64,000 bases of DNA, taken from the NCBI RefSeq assembly GCF_000763315.1, contig NZ_JPST01000021.1, positions 1 through 64,000 of the forward strand, in the 5' to 3' direction. This stretch comes from Thermoactinomyces daqus. Its GTDB lineage: Bacteria > Bacillota > Bacilli > Thermoactinomycetales > Thermoactinomycetaceae. Position 1 is the first letter of the stretch; each line of letters starts with the position of its first letter. The notes beneath the pieces were generated by a model, which saw only the letters and a list, made by a program, of their open reading frames with translations, was not told the origin of the DNA and searched no databases. This document shows positions 1 through 8,720 of the stretch, in pieces. A program made the position numbers and the translations under genes.

Positions 1-27
1 CTTAATTTATTGAGGGAGGTAGAATGG

Positions 28-846
28 TTGAATGGCAGGGTAAAAGATACAGCGATCTTTATTGATTTAGAGAATGTTTACTACGGTTTGAAGAAATATC
101 ACATGGATCCTGACCATCCCGATGAATCACACAACCTGTTTTTGCGCCTGCAAGACCATTATGGCAGAGAATCGATCCGGATGATTGAGGCATATGCCGA
201 TTTTGAGCAGTTGGATTTGTCCATGATGAGCCTCCAGAAAAAAAGAGTTCATGTGCATCAGGTATACGGAAACGGCAGAGACGGCAGGGACCGGAAAAAC
301 GCGGCAGATATCCAGCTTTGCCTTGACGCCATGGAAGTGCTTTACCAGATCCCGGAGATCAGCACCTACATTATCGTCAGTGCAGATCAAGACATGATCC
401 CCCTCCTGGACCGGCTATGGTCAAAGGGAAAACGGGTGGAACTTTTTTGCCTCTGTGATGAAAGTTTGTCCCGTTCGGCCGGGCTGCATGAATTCTGCGA
501 TAACACCCACAATTTATTTGAATTTCTCAATATTCACCAATTCCAAAATCTCTCCCGTGTCGACCGGCTCATTCATAACGCGGTCGTGCAAATTTATGAG
601 TGGTATCACGATCCCAATAATATTGGGAAGAGTTATGGAAGCACTTGGATAAAGAATGATTTTATTCGCAAATTTCATTTGGATGAGCTGGAAGCCAACC
701 AATTGTTTTCAAAATTGTTAAAAGGGAAATATATTATACCTGTGGAAATTGAGATGGATTCCAAAACATATTACGGGTACAAAGTGAATCTGACCCATCC
801 TCAGGTACAAACGATGGTGAAAATCGCAGGATACAAAGTGAGCTAG
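28..846 (+). CDS. NYN-domain (PIN-like) protein, LabA/DUF88 type
   Basis: About 272 residues. The N-terminal half reads as an NYN/PIN-like nuclease fold: IFIDLENV early (first acidic residue), a central DRKNAADIQLCLDAM stretch and IIVSADQDMIPLLDRL carry the spaced aspartates expected of a metal-binding site. The C-terminal ~100 residues resemble the winged-helix/OST-HTH-like tail found in this family, which is usually tied to RNA handling. I start at TTG 28 because a strong GAGGGAGGT ribosome site lies 7 nt upstream; an in-frame TTG at 10 would lie on the wrong side of that site. It stands alone before asp23. Substrate unknown. Confidence 0.75.
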   Translation: MNGRVKDTAIFIDLENVYYGLKKYHMDPDHPDESHNLFLRLQDHYGRESIRMIEAYADFEQLDLSMMSLQKKRVHVHQVYGNGRDGRDRKNAADIQLCLDAMEVLYQIPEISTYIIVSADQDMIPLLDRLWSKGKRVELFCLCDESLSRSAGLHEFCDNTHNLFEFLNIHQFQNLSRVDRLIHNAVVQIYEWYHDPNNIGKSYGSTWIKNDFIRKFHLDELEANQLFSKLLKGKYIIPVEIEMDSKTYYGYKVNLTHPQVQTMVKIAGYKVS

Positions 847-912
847 GCCTGGGACTGCTTGTCTTCCGTGTGATGTTCCGATGCGATTTTATGACAACGA
901 GGGGGAAAACAA

Positions 913-1293
913 ATGGCAGATCTTCAAGGTGGAACGCTGCGCATTGCCGATGATGTGGTCGCTGTGATCGCCGGGTTTGCGGCGAGCAAGACAAACGGCA
1001 TTGCCAGCATGTCAGGCGGGATGGCCGAGGGACTGGCCAAACGCGTCAGCGGCAAAAACATCACTAGAGGGGTCAACGTTCAGGTTGGAAAATTGGAGGC
1101 GGCAATCGATCTTCGGGTGATTGTGGAATACGGGGTGAAAATTGACGAGGTGTGCCGGAATCTGCAACAAAGGGTGAAAGAAGCCGTTGAAATGATGACC
1201 GGCCTGAAAGTGGTAGAGGTGAACATCAAAGTGGACGGGGTGGAGCTGGGGGAATTTCACGATTCGAAGGCTGCGGAAAACAAAATAAAATGA
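913..1293 (+). CDS. Asp23/Gls24 family envelope stress response protein
   Basis: 126 residues spanning a whole Asp23 domain. The N-terminus (GGTLRIADDVVAVIAGFAA) and the GVNVQVGKLEAAIDLRVIVEYG core are typical of the family, as is the VKEAVEMMTGLKVVEVNIKV helix-strand near the end. Family members are small cytosolic proteins linked to envelope or alkaline stress, some anchored by a membrane partner; no AmaP-like partner is visible here. ATG follows a GAGGGGG site. A strong terminator follows directly, so this is probably a single-gene unit. Confidence 0.85.
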   Translation: MADLQGGTLRIADDVVAVIAGFAASKTNGIASMSGGMAEGLAKRVSGKNITRGVNVQVGKLEAAIDLRVIVEYGVKIDEVCRNLQQRVKEAVEMMTGLKVVEVNIKVDGVELGEFHDSKAAENKIK

Positions 1294-1295
1294 GG

Positions 1296-1330
1296 AAAGA
1301 GGGTGAGGATCGAAAGCACCCTCTTTTTTT
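1296..1330 (+). terminator. Rho-independent terminator after asp23
   Basis: AAAGAGGGTG pairs with CACCCTCTTT around an 11-nt loop and ends in a T-run. Confidence 0.85.
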
Positions 1331-1438
1331 GCCTTGGTGCAGCAGGCGGCATCCCTGCGGTTCCTGCCACCCCGGTATTTCACTCCGTTTTCATCCCGGG
1401 GGTGCCGGCAGACCGTCATCGTTTTGCAGCAACGATGG

Positions 1439-1783
1439 TCAGCCGTTTAACGCTTTTTCCAGTTCTTCCAGTTTGGCGTTTACCTGTTGCCGTAACGATT
1501 CGGGAACCTCTGCTGTTTCATCGATACCGTGCGGGAAAAAGTGGCGCACAAAGACCGGGGTTCCGATTTCCAGAAGTGCTTTCGGGTGTTCGAGACGTTT
1601 GTCATTGATTACATCTGCCCGCAAGCGCAAGAAATAATCAATTTGATCAGACGTATATTTCAAATCATAAGTGACTTTCTCATAATCCCAGGACCAGCGG
1701 ACAAACCCCAATTTTTTCATGATTTTTTCCATTTCGCCGAATTCTTTCTTGATACCTTTGGTTTTTATGTGGTTAAAAATCAT
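1439..1783 (-). CDS. YugN-like family protein
   Basis: 114 residues matching the YugN-like family of Bacillales: MIFNHIKTKGI at the start, a central WSWDYEKVTYDLKY strand pair and a VFVRHFFPHGID segment. Function is unknown in the family. Start ATG 1783 lies behind AAAGGGAGGC. It is divergent from the downstream amidohydrolase and convergent with asp23. Confidence 0.8.
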   Translation of the reverse strand: MIFNHIKTKGIKKEFGEMEKIMKKLGFVRWSWDYEKVTYDLKYTSDQIDYFLRLRADVINDKRLEHPKALLEIGTPVFVRHFFPHGIDETAEVPESLRQQVNAKLEELEKALNG

Positions 1784-1959
1784 CTGGGCGCCTCCCTTTG
1801 CATTTCACACCGAATTGAATCATTATTTATGATAGTACGATTACCCATGTAAGCGCAACCGATCGGGGGTGACAGAAGTCCGAAATTAGAGAAACATGAG
1901 TATTCAAAAAATATCCGCTGCCGCTTCAGTTCGTGTGCCAATGAAAAGGGGAGAGATAA

Positions 1960-3144
1960 ATGGAGAGGATAAAAGAGCGAATTGCGGAAATTTATCCACG
2001 GATGGTTGAGTGGCGCCGGGATTTTCACCGTAACCCCGAGCTTTCATTTAAGGAAAAGGAAACCGCGCAAAAAGTGGCTTCCATTTTGAAAAGCCTCGGT
2101 CTGGAAGTGAGAACGGGAATCGGCGGGCATGGCCTTGTCGGACTTCTCCGCGGAAAAGGGCCGGGGCGAACTGTCGCCTTAAGATCTGATATGGATGCAC
2201 TGCCGATTCAGGATGAAAAGGATTGCTCCTACCGGTCACAGGTTCCGGGAGTGATGCACGCCTGCGGACACGACGGGCATATGGCCACTTTGCTCGGGGC
2301 AGCTGCCGTCTTGACAGAGCTCAGGGAGCAATGGGACGGTTCCATCTTGTTTTTGTTTCAGCATGCGGAGGAGTTGTTGCCGGGCGGTGCGGTGTCCATG
2401 ATCGACGCTGGTGTGCTGGACGGGGTTGATGCCATTTTCGGCGTCCATCTGTGGACTCCTCTGCCTTGCGGGGTCATTGGGATTCGCAGCGGGGAACTGA
2501 TGGCATCCGCCGATTCCTTTGAAGTGGAGATCATCGGCAAAGGCGGACATGGCGGACTGCCGCATGAAGCGGTTGATTCAGTGGTGATTGCATCCCATGT
2601 AATTGTCCAGTTACAGACGATTATCAGCCGCTGTCTCAATCCCCTGGATTCAGGCGTCATCACGGTCGGTCAAATCGAAGCCGGCAATGCGTTTAATGTG
2701 ATTGCTGAGCGTTGCCGATTTTGGGGAACGGTCCGTGCCTTTAAGCAAGAGACGCGCGAAGCGATCGTGGCCAGGATGGAAGAAGTGATTCAGGGGGTTT
2801 GCCGGATGTTTGGAGCAGATTACCGGTTTGATTATACCTGGGGATACCCTCCGGTTGTCAATGAGCCTGCCGCCACTGACATATTGGCCGAGTCCGCCAA
2901 GGCGATTGTCGGGGAGCAGGGGGTCTGGCAAATCGATCCGGTGATGGCAGGGGAGGATTTCGCCTATTACCTGAAGCAACGGCCGGGAGCATTTTGCTTT
3001 GTGGGCGCCGGCAACACGGAGCGGAATATCACGGCTCCCCACCATCATCCCCTTTTTGATTTCGATGAAGAAGCGATGAAAATCGGGGCGGAATTGTGGG
3101 TTCGGACGGCTATGCGGTTTCTTGGAAGCGGAAAGGGAGAATGA
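1960..3144 (+). CDS. M20D-type metal amidohydrolase (N-acyl amino acid hydrolase-like)
   Basis: 394 residues, normal for M20D peptidases such as HipO/AmaA/YxeP. Metal-binding motifs are in order: SDMDALP, MHACGHDGHMA, QHAEELLPGG and, near the end, MAGEDFAYY and APHHHPLFDFDEEA. The lid domain lies between about residues 180 and 290 (GKGGHGGLPHEAVD). These enzymes remove acyl groups from N-acyl amino acids in the cytoplasm; the substrate cannot be told from sequence. ATG is preceded by AAAGGGGAGAG. The gene for a CBS protein follows 43 nt later, so they may be co-transcribed. Confidence 0.85.
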   Translation: MERIKERIAEIYPRMVEWRRDFHRNPELSFKEKETAQKVASILKSLGLEVRTGIGGHGLVGLLRGKGPGRTVALRSDMDALPIQDEKDCSYRSQVPGVMHACGHDGHMATLLGAAAVLTELREQWDGSILFLFQHAEELLPGGAVSMIDAGVLDGVDAIFGVHLWTPLPCGVIGIRSGELMASADSFEVEIIGKGGHGGLPHEAVDSVVIASHVIVQLQTIISRCLNPLDSGVITVGQIEAGNAFNVIAERCRFWGTVRAFKQETREAIVARMEEVIQGVCRMFGADYRFDYTWGYPPVVNEPAATDILAESAKAIVGEQGVWQIDPVMAGEDFAYYLKQRPGAFCFVGAGNTERNITAPHHHPLFDFDEEAMKIGAELWVRTAMRFLGSGKGE

Positions 3145-3187
3145 GAATCCCCCGTTTGGTTACCATAAGGCTCAGGGGGGATCTTTG

Positions 3188-3634
3188 ATGCACACGTTGC
3201 GTGAGATTATGACGACTGATGTGGAATACGTTACGCCGCAGGACAATGTTTTTGAGGCAGCTTCCAAAATGCGGGCATCGAATGTTGGGATGGTTCCCGT
3301 AGTGGAAAACGGCGTCTTGAAAGGAGTCATTACCGACCGCGACCTCGTTGTGCGCGGAATCGCCGGCAAACAGCCCAATTCCGGTTCGGTGGCTGACATT
3401 ATGTCCACTTCCCTGGTGACGGGAACTCCGGACATGACGGTGGATGAAGCGGCGAGAATAATGGCTGAAGCACAAGTTCGCCGGTTGCCGGTCGTGGAAA
3501 ACAACCGCCTGGTCGGTGTCGTGTCGATTGGGGACATGGCTGTACGCGAGCAACATCAAGATGAAGCGAGCCAGGCTCTCAACGAAATTTCAGAAACGCA
3601 TAATCCGAATGCATCAAATGATCTCAAGTCATAA
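3188..3634 (+). CDS. Tandem CBS-domain protein
   Basis: 148 residues consisting almost entirely of two CBS domains: first TTDVEYVTPQDNVFEAASKM to VVENGVLKGVITDRDLV, second STSLVTGTPDMTVDEAARIM to VVENNRLVGVVSIGDMA. Stand-alone CBS pairs bind adenine nucleotides and act as sensors; the ligand here is unknown. ATG 3188 follows AGGGGGGAT; reading further upstream would overlap the amidohydrolase without a ribosome site. A terminator follows at 3645. Confidence 0.85.
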   Translation: MHTLREIMTTDVEYVTPQDNVFEAASKMRASNVGMVPVVENGVLKGVITDRDLVVRGIAGKQPNSGSVADIMSTSLVTGTPDMTVDEAARIMAEAQVRRLPVVENNRLVGVVSIGDMAVREQHQDEASQALNEISETHNPNASNDLKS

Positions 3635-3644
3635 CCCGAAAGGT

Positions 3645-3675
3645 AAAAAGCTGCCGGTTGACCCGGCGGCTTTTT
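3645..3675 (+). terminator. Terminator after the CBS gene
   Basis: AAAGCTGCCGG pairs with CCGGCGGCTTT around a 4-nt loop, followed by T residues. It separates the CBS gene from the spore-associated cluster. Confidence 0.75.
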
Positions 3676-3698
3676 ACGTCAAGGGAAGGACGTGTGCT

Positions 3699-4079
3699 GT
3701 GATGATTTCCGGCGAAGAATATGAGTCTTTCCTGACCTTGGTCAAAAAAACGGCCATTTTGCAGGTGCCTGCCCTTGTCTTGCAGGCCGATTACCGGACC
3801 GTGGCCCGTTTCCCCTGCAAACTGAAGGAAATTTGGTTGGAACAAATAAGGAAAATGTCAGAACGTCTGGCGGAAAAAGAAAGCGAGAGCAGAAAAGCGC
3901 TGAGGCGAATGGGCGGGCGAATCATTGCGGTGAAACAAACACCGGACCATCGTGAGATTGAAGCGGAACTGCACGGGTTTCTCTATAAAGAAAAGTTGCT
4001 GAACGAGTGGATCAAAGTCGAATGCATGCGGGAAGCGCAGACCTTGCTCGGCGAAGCGTACGGAGTGCAGTCAGAATAG
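3699..4079 (+). CDS. Unknown charged protein upstream of spoVAC
   Basis: About 126 residues, not recognised. It begins VMISGEEYESFLTLVKK, has a basic helical middle (LKEIWLEQIRKMSERLAEKE) and a conserved-looking end with ELHGFLYKEKLLNEWIKVE. It has no membrane segment. The reading frame stays open much further upstream, but the terminator at 3645-3675 makes a start before that point unlikely. I use GTG 3699 (ATG 3702 is the alternative) behind AAGGGAAGG. It sits where spoVAA/spoVAB lie in Bacillus but resembles neither, so a spore role is only an inference from position. Confidence 0.5.
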   Translation: MMISGEEYESFLTLVKKTAILQVPALVLQADYRTVARFPCKLKEIWLEQIRKMSERLAEKESESRKALRRMGGRIIAVKQTPDHREIEAELHGFLYKEKLLNEWIKVECMREAQTLLGEAYGVQSE

Positions 4080-4163
4080 CAGGGAGGCATTTTTTATGAT
4101 GCATAAAGAGAGTGGGAAGGCGCACTCTAAAAACGGACAGATCGAAAAAAGGGGGCGATGGCG

Positions 4164-4628
4164 ATGGAAAAGCACAGACAGAAGGAAAAGGAATTGGCTT
4201 ATGAAAAAATCGCAAACAAACATCGGCCCAAGCCTAAAATATGGATGAATTCCCTGAAAGCTTTTGTGATCGGCGGATTGGTCTGCGTACTTGGCCAGGC
4301 GCTCATGCTGATGTATATTCACTGGTTTGGGTTTAAACCGGAAAAGGCCGGCGATCCGACCGCAGCCACACTGATCTTTATTTCCTGCCTTTTGACCGGG
4401 CTGGGAGTTTACGACCGGATCGGTCAATGGGCCGGCGCCGGATTGGCCGTACCGGTCACGGGATTTGCCAATTCGATTGCTTCGTCGGCGCTGGAACACC
4501 GGGCTGAAGGCTATGTTCTCGGAGTAGGCGGAAACATGTTTAAGCTGGCAGGGGCAGTGATTGTGTTTGGAACGCTGTCCGCCTTTGTGATCGGTTTGAT
4601 CTATACCTTGACCGGACTGGTGAGATGA
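4164..4628 (+). CDS. spoVAC: Stage V sporulation protein AC
   Basis: 154 residues, the normal SpoVAC length. A basic cytoplasmic start (KIANKHRPKPKIW) is followed by about four membrane segments, with family hallmarks KAFVIGGLVCVLGQ, LTGLGVYDRIGQWAGAG and PVTGFANSIASSALEHR. SpoVAC is part of the inner-forespore-membrane channel that moves dipicolinate into the spore. ATG 4164 lies 8 nt after AAGGGGG; ATG 4158 is too close to that site. spoVAD starts 15 nt downstream. Confidence 0.93.
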   Translation: MEKHRQKEKELAYEKIANKHRPKPKIWMNSLKAFVIGGLVCVLGQALMLMYIHWFGFKPEKAGDPTAATLIFISCLLTGLGVYDRIGQWAGAGLAVPVTGFANSIASSALEHRAEGYVLGVGGNMFKLAGAVIVFGTLSAFVIGLIYTLTGLVR

Positions 4629-4643
4629 CATGGGGGAGACGAA

Positions 4644-5678
4644 ATGACAGGAACCAAGCTGATTGGAAAAAGCACATGGGAATTTCAAAATGATGTTCGC
4701 GTCCTGTCCAGTGCTGCCACAGTCGGCCCGATGGAAGGGGAAGGATTGTTAAGGGAGAGTTTCGATAAAATTTATCCGGATCTGTATGCCGGGGAAGAAA
4801 CATGGGAAAAGGCGGAACGCAAAATGCTTGAGGATGCCGTTTCCCTTGCCATAGAAAAGGCAGGCCTGACCCCGGAACAAATCGATTTTTATCTTGCCGG
4901 CGATTTGCTGAACCAAAACATTTCCGCCTCGTTTTCCGCCAAAACGAACCAGATTCCGTTTCTCGGCGTATACGGCGCCTGTTCCACTTCGATGTTGTCT
5001 TTGGCTTTGGCGGCGGTATTGGTCGATGGCGGCTATGCCCGTCATGTGATCGCCGGTGTGAGCAGCCACAATTGTACAGCAGAAAAGCAGTACCGCTATC
5101 CGACAGAGTATGGCGGACAAAAGCCGGAGACGGCCCAATGGACCGTGACAGGGGCAGGCGCCTGCTTGTTGGGGCGTTCGGGTGACGGCCCGGTTGTTCG
5201 CTATGCCACCGTTGGCAAAGTAACCGACCTGGGCGTGAAAAATCCGATGGATATGGGTTCTGCCATGGCGCCGGCGGCCGCGCAGACGATTCAAGCGCAT
5301 TTTGCCGATACCGGCCGATCCCCTGAAGATTATGACTTAATCGTCACCGGGGATCTTGCCAAAGTGGGATTGCCCATCGCGCGGGAGCTGCTGAAGAATG
5401 CTGGCTTTGAGATGGGGGAACATTTTGCGGATTGCGGGTTGATGATTTATACCCAGAAGCAAGAAACATTTGCCGGCGGCAGCGGGTGTGCATGCAGTGC
5501 TGTCGTAACCTATGGGCATCTGTTGAGAGAAATGATGCGGAACAAGTGGAAGCGCATCCTGGTAGTCGCGACCGGTGCCTTATTGAGTACCGTTTCATAC
5601 CAACAGGGGGAAGCCATTCCTTGTATAGCGCATGCGGTGGCTTTTGAAATGGAAGAAGGGAAGGAAGGAAAGGCATGA
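4644..5678 (+). CDS. spoVAD: Stage V sporulation protein AD
   Basis: 344 residues, thiolase-fold SpoVAD. The conserved YGACSTSMLSLALAA region and the C-terminal GGSGCACSAVVTYGHLL are clear. SpoVAD binds dipicolinic acid and works with SpoVAC on its uptake into the forespore. Start ATG 4644 is preceded by GGGGGAGA. Its stop overlaps the next start (ATGA at 5675-5678), so translation is coupled to the lipase gene. No spoVAE homologue is found nearby. Confidence 0.93.
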   Translation: MTGTKLIGKSTWEFQNDVRVLSSAATVGPMEGEGLLRESFDKIYPDLYAGEETWEKAERKMLEDAVSLAIEKAGLTPEQIDFYLAGDLLNQNISASFSAKTNQIPFLGVYGACSTSMLSLALAAVLVDGGYARHVIAGVSSHNCTAEKQYRYPTEYGGQKPETAQWTVTGAGACLLGRSGDGPVVRYATVGKVTDLGVKNPMDMGSAMAPAAAQTIQAHFADTGRSPEDYDLIVTGDLAKVGLPIARELLKNAGFEMGEHFADCGLMIYTQKQETFAGGSGCACSAVVTYGHLLREMMRNKWKRILVVATGALLSTVSYQQGEAIPCIAHAVAFEMEEGKEGKA

Positions 5679-6340
5679 ACGAACAGCGGATCTCACCTGT
5701 CGCTTATCTGGCCCTGGGAGATTCTCTCACGGAGGGGATTGGAGCCAGTAACCCTTCCGCACATTTTGTTGCCCAATATTTTCAGCATTTGCGGCATTCA
5801 AACCAATGTTATGTGCGGAATTTTGGAATTTCCGGTATGACCTCTGACGAACTGCTATCCTTGGTGAGCAACCCTGCGATGATTCGCCTGTTGCCTAGAA
5901 TGACGCACATTACCATCACCACCGGGGGATGCGATTTCATTTCGCTTTATGAAAATAATGAGTTGACTCTGAGAAAAATTATGAAGACAACCCATAAACT
6001 TCAGGATAATGTCAGGAAGATGCTTACGCTGATGCGCAGAGAAAATCCGGCGGCGGTGCTTCGTGTGCTCGGATTTTATATTCCTTTGCCAGCTTATGAA
6101 ATCGGCGTTGGCAAAGCCTCATTTCTCATCCAATCCCTTAACCGTGCCTTGGAGAAAATCTGCAACCAGTTCGGAGCCAAACTGATCAACCCGTTTGATG
6201 TTTTTTTAAATCGCAAAGAATATTTCAGCGATGAAGTACACCCGAACCAGACGGGATATGATGAGCTTGCCAAACTCTTCATCTCAACTGTCCAAACCCG
6301 CACTGATGCATTGCCATCTCTGACACCGCTTACTCAATGA
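5675..6340 (+). CDS. SGNH/GDSL hydrolase, LipC-like spore lipase
   Basis: 221 residues. SGNH blocks are in order: LALGDSLTEGIGAS near residues 11-24 (nucleophile Ser), NFGISGMTSD, ITTGGCDF and a C-terminal DEVHPNQTGYDELA with the Asp and His of the triad. In block III the usual GxND reads GGCD, so the family Asn is replaced by Cys. The family includes the Bacillus spore lipase LipC, involved in germination. Coupling to spoVAD by an ATGA overlap supports a spore-lipid role. No signal peptide. Confidence 0.8.
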   Translation: MNEQRISPVAYLALGDSLTEGIGASNPSAHFVAQYFQHLRHSNQCYVRNFGISGMTSDELLSLVSNPAMIRLLPRMTHITITTGGCDFISLYENNELTLRKIMKTTHKLQDNVRKMLTLMRRENPAAVLRVLGFYIPLPAYEIGVGKASFLIQSLNRALEKICNQFGAKLINPFDVFLNRKEYFSDEVHPNQTGYDELAKLFISTVQTRTDALPSLTPLTQ

Positions 6341-6347
6341 CCATTTT

Positions 6348-6392
6348 CCATTCCTTCGCCGAGCTTTTTTCGGCCGCAGGAATGGATTTTTT
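6348..6392 (+). terminator. Terminator of the spoVAC-spoVAD-lipase unit
   Basis: CCATTCCT pairs with AGGAATGG across a 22-nt loop and is followed by six T residues. Confidence 0.65.
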
Positions 6393-6441
6393 ATTATCAT
6401 AATGATATCATATAGATAACAAATTGATAAGGGGGCAGCGC

Positions 6442-7287
6442 ATGACACGCACTGAAGAGAGAGTTGCATGGAAGGCAAATGGATTTTTGTTTTTGTTGCT
6501 CGAAATTTTCTTGCTTTTGGCCGGAGCCGGACTCGTCATCTACGGGATTGGGATCATTTTTCTGGTGGTGGCCGTTCTGCTTCTCCCCGGATTCGTTATG
6601 ATTCAGCCGAATGAGGCCCGCGTTCTCACCTTTTTTGGCAAGTATGCCGGTACGATTGCGGAAGATGGGTTTTTTTGGGCGAATCCTTTCGCATCAAAAA
6701 AGAAAATCTCCCTGCGCGTACGCAATTTTCACAGTGATAAACTGAAAGTAAACGATGCTGATGGAAACCCGATTCTGATCGGCGCTGTGATTGTATGGAA
6801 AGTGGTCGACTCCGCTAAAGCGCTTTTCGATGTGGAGGATTTTAACGTTTTTGTGGCGATCCAGAGCGAAACCGCCATCCGCTCCCTGGCCAGCCGTTAC
6901 CCTTATGATCGCCATGACCAGTCGCTTCCTTCGTTGATGGGAGCGCCGGAGGAAGTGGCGGAAAATCTGTGCACCGAGCTGCAAGAGCGGCTGAAAATCG
7001 CCGGAGTGGAAATTTTGGAGGCGAGGATCAGCCATTTGGCTTATGCTCCCGAAATCGCCCAGGCGATGCTTCGCCGCCAACAGGCGCAGGCGGTGATTGC
7101 AGCCAGGCAGAAAATCGTAGAAGGTGCGATCGGCATGGTGGAAATGGCGTTGGACCACATCGAAAAGAAGGGCGTCGTCGAACTGGATGAGGAAAGAAAA
7201 GCTGCGATGGTGAATAATCTGATGGTCGCCTTGGTATCTGAAGGAGAGACGACTCCGGTAATTAATACCGGAACCTTGTTTACATGA
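6442..7287 (+). CDS. SPFH/Band 7 domain membrane protein
   Basis: 281 residues. Two closely spaced N-terminal hydrophobic segments (about residues 15-55) are followed by an SPFH domain beginning [20 protein letters not shown]. The later part has the family's Ala/Gln-rich helix ([19 protein letters not shown]). SPFH proteins form oligomeric membrane microdomain scaffolds. ATG 6442 follows AAGGGGG; the TTG at 6424 lies before that site. The stop overlaps the next start by ATGA. Confidence 0.85.
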   Translation: MTRTEERVAWKANGFLFLLLEIFLLLAGAGLVIYGIGIIFLVVAVLLLPGFVMIQPNEARVLTFFGKYAGTIAEDGFFWANPFASKKKISLRVRNFHSDKLKVNDADGNPILIGAVIVWKVVDSAKALFDVEDFNVFVAIQSETAIRSLASRYPYDRHDQSLPSLMGAPEEVAENLCTELQERLKIAGVEILEARISHLAYAPEIAQAMLRRQQAQAVIAARQKIVEGAIGMVEMALDHIEKKGVVELDEERKAAMVNNLMVALVSEGETTPVINTGTLFT

Positions 7288-7469
7288 GTACCAACAAAAA
7301 GCGGTTTTTGCTGAGAATCGATCAAGAGCTTTACAATATGATAGAAAAATGGGCGGCCGATGAATTTCGAAGTGTAAATGCACAGATTGAATTTCTATTA
7401 AAAGATGCGGTGAAGAGGGCGGGCAGAATTCCCTCAAGCAAGTCAAAGAAGCCGGATGGCGAAACTTAA
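7284..7469 (+). CDS. Small Arc-like ribbon-helix-helix protein
   Basis: 61 residues. The pattern [20 protein letters not shown] followed by [17 protein letters not shown] is the strand-helix-helix layout of Arc/HicB-type DNA-binding proteins. It overlaps the SPFH stop codon by 4 nt, so the two are made together. Small Arc-like proteins next to SPFH genes occur in other Bacillales. No toxin gene is present, so an antitoxin role is not supported here. Confidence 0.7.
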   Translation: MSTNKKRFLLRIDQELYNMIEKWAADEFRSVNAQIEFLLKDAVKRAGRIPSSKSKKPDGET

Positions 7470-7502
7470 AATCAACTAAATACTTACCAATCTAGTCCAA
7501 GC

Positions 7503-7545
7503 AAAATCACCCTTTTATTCATAACTAGAATAAAGGGGTGATTTT
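7503..7545 (+). promoter_or_regulatory. 18-bp inverted repeat that buries the subtilase ribosome site
   Basis: Positions 7503-7520 pair with 7528-7545 (17 of 18 Watson-Crick plus one G-U) around the 7-nt loop ATAACTA. The 3' arm contains the ribosome site AAGGGGTG and touches the ATG at 7546. In RNA this would block ribosome entry. It could also work as a terminator for the upstream pair, since the 3' arm ends in TTTT. Confidence 0.7.
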
Positions 7546-8643
7546 ATGTCAGCTGTTTCACCGGAAGGACGTTATACGTTTGTTTTTCGTTCAGTTGCCA
7601 AACCTGAAATCGTGAAACAAGCCGGGGGACAGGTTCACCATGTCGGAAAATATTCTTCCACCGTTACGGCATCGTTTAAATCCCCGAAAAATGCCTTCAA
7701 ATTGAAAAAGGACCCGGATTTAATCAGTATACAGGAAGACCGCTTGCTGCGGCTGCCTTTTTTCAAGATCGAAAAAGTGTTTTCAGCCTCCCGCAGGATC
7801 AATGACAAAAGGGCCGTCAACAGCCAGGTGCTGACCTGGAATGTCGCAAGGGTCCTCGGGAAACGCAGATTGAACAACGGTACGGGAGTGCGGGTGGGGG
7901 TCATTGATACCGGGCTCGACTTTCATCATCCGGATCTGGTTTCAAACATTAAAGGCGGCGTAAATGTTCTTTCACCTTTTCTGCCTCCGCAAGATGATAA
8001 CGGCCACGGGACCCATATTGCCGGAATCATCGGGGCATTAAACAACCACTTTGGCGTGGTCGGGATCGCCCCGAAGGTATCTCTTTACGCGATCAAGGTA
8101 TTGAATTCTGCAGGACACGGAACGATTTCCAATTTGATTAAGGGAATTGAATGGGCGATTGCCAATCGGATGCATATCCTGAATATCAGCATCAGCGGCG
8201 GGCAAACGATTCACCCGGCCTTGGCGCAAGCGATTGCGGCGGCCGTAAGCAGGGGGATTTTGATTGTCGCTGCCGCAGGGAACAATGGAAATGCGTCCGG
8301 AAAAGGCGATACCGTTTCGATCCCGGCAAGGATATCCCCGGTGATTTCCGTGGCGGCGCTGAATAAGTTAAACCGTCGGGACTCGTATTCAGCCACCGGA
8401 AAAGTGGATATCGCAGCGCCGGGAACGGGGATCTTGAGCACTTATTTCTACAGCCGTTATGCGGTGTTGAGCGGAACCTCGATAGCCGCAGCCCATGTGA
8501 CGGGAGTTCTGGCCATCTATCGGGCTGCTTTTCCCAGGGCGACTTCGGCCGAGTTGAAAGCCATGCTGTATCACCGGGCGATCGATCTGCCGCCGGCGGG
8601 GCGGGATCCGCTTACCGGAGTAGGACTGGTGCAGGGGCTGTAG
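7546..8643 (+). CDS. S8 (subtilisin-like) serine protease without signal peptide
   Basis: 365 residues. Residues ~8-65 resemble an inhibitor-I9 propeptide (YTFVFRS ... DPDLISIQEDR). The catalytic triad is intact: Asp ~119 in GVIDTGLD, His ~154 in DNGHGTHIAG, Ser ~312 in LSGTSIAAAHVTG. The oxyanion Asn is likely in AAAGNNG. There is no signal peptide, so the enzyme is probably intracellular or spore-localised. The start lies at the foot of a long hairpin holding its ribosome site. A second protease of the same type is at 45784. Confidence 0.88.
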   Translation: MSAVSPEGRYTFVFRSVAKPEIVKQAGGQVHHVGKYSSTVTASFKSPKNAFKLKKDPDLISIQEDRLLRLPFFKIEKVFSASRRINDKRAVNSQVLTWNVARVLGKRRLNNGTGVRVGVIDTGLDFHHPDLVSNIKGGVNVLSPFLPPQDDNGHGTHIAGIIGALNNHFGVVGIAPKVSLYAIKVLNSAGHGTISNLIKGIEWAIANRMHILNISISGGQTIHPALAQAIAAAVSRGILIVAAAGNNGNASGKGDTVSIPARISPVISVAALNKLNRRDSYSATGKVDIAAPGTGILSTYFYSRYAVLSGTSIAAAHVTGVLAIYRAAFPRATSAELKAMLYHRAIDLPPAGRDPLTGVGLVQGL

Positions 8644-8720
8644 GAAGAGGGTTTCTCTCATAAGGCAGGCCGGGCGGGCATATATTGGTGGTGTATCGTC
8701 AGATCAAAGGAGGGACAGAC

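Noticed and set aside
7284-7469. Toxin-antitoxin antitoxin
   Set aside because: Arc-like fold is present, but the partner is an SPFH membrane protein, not a toxin.
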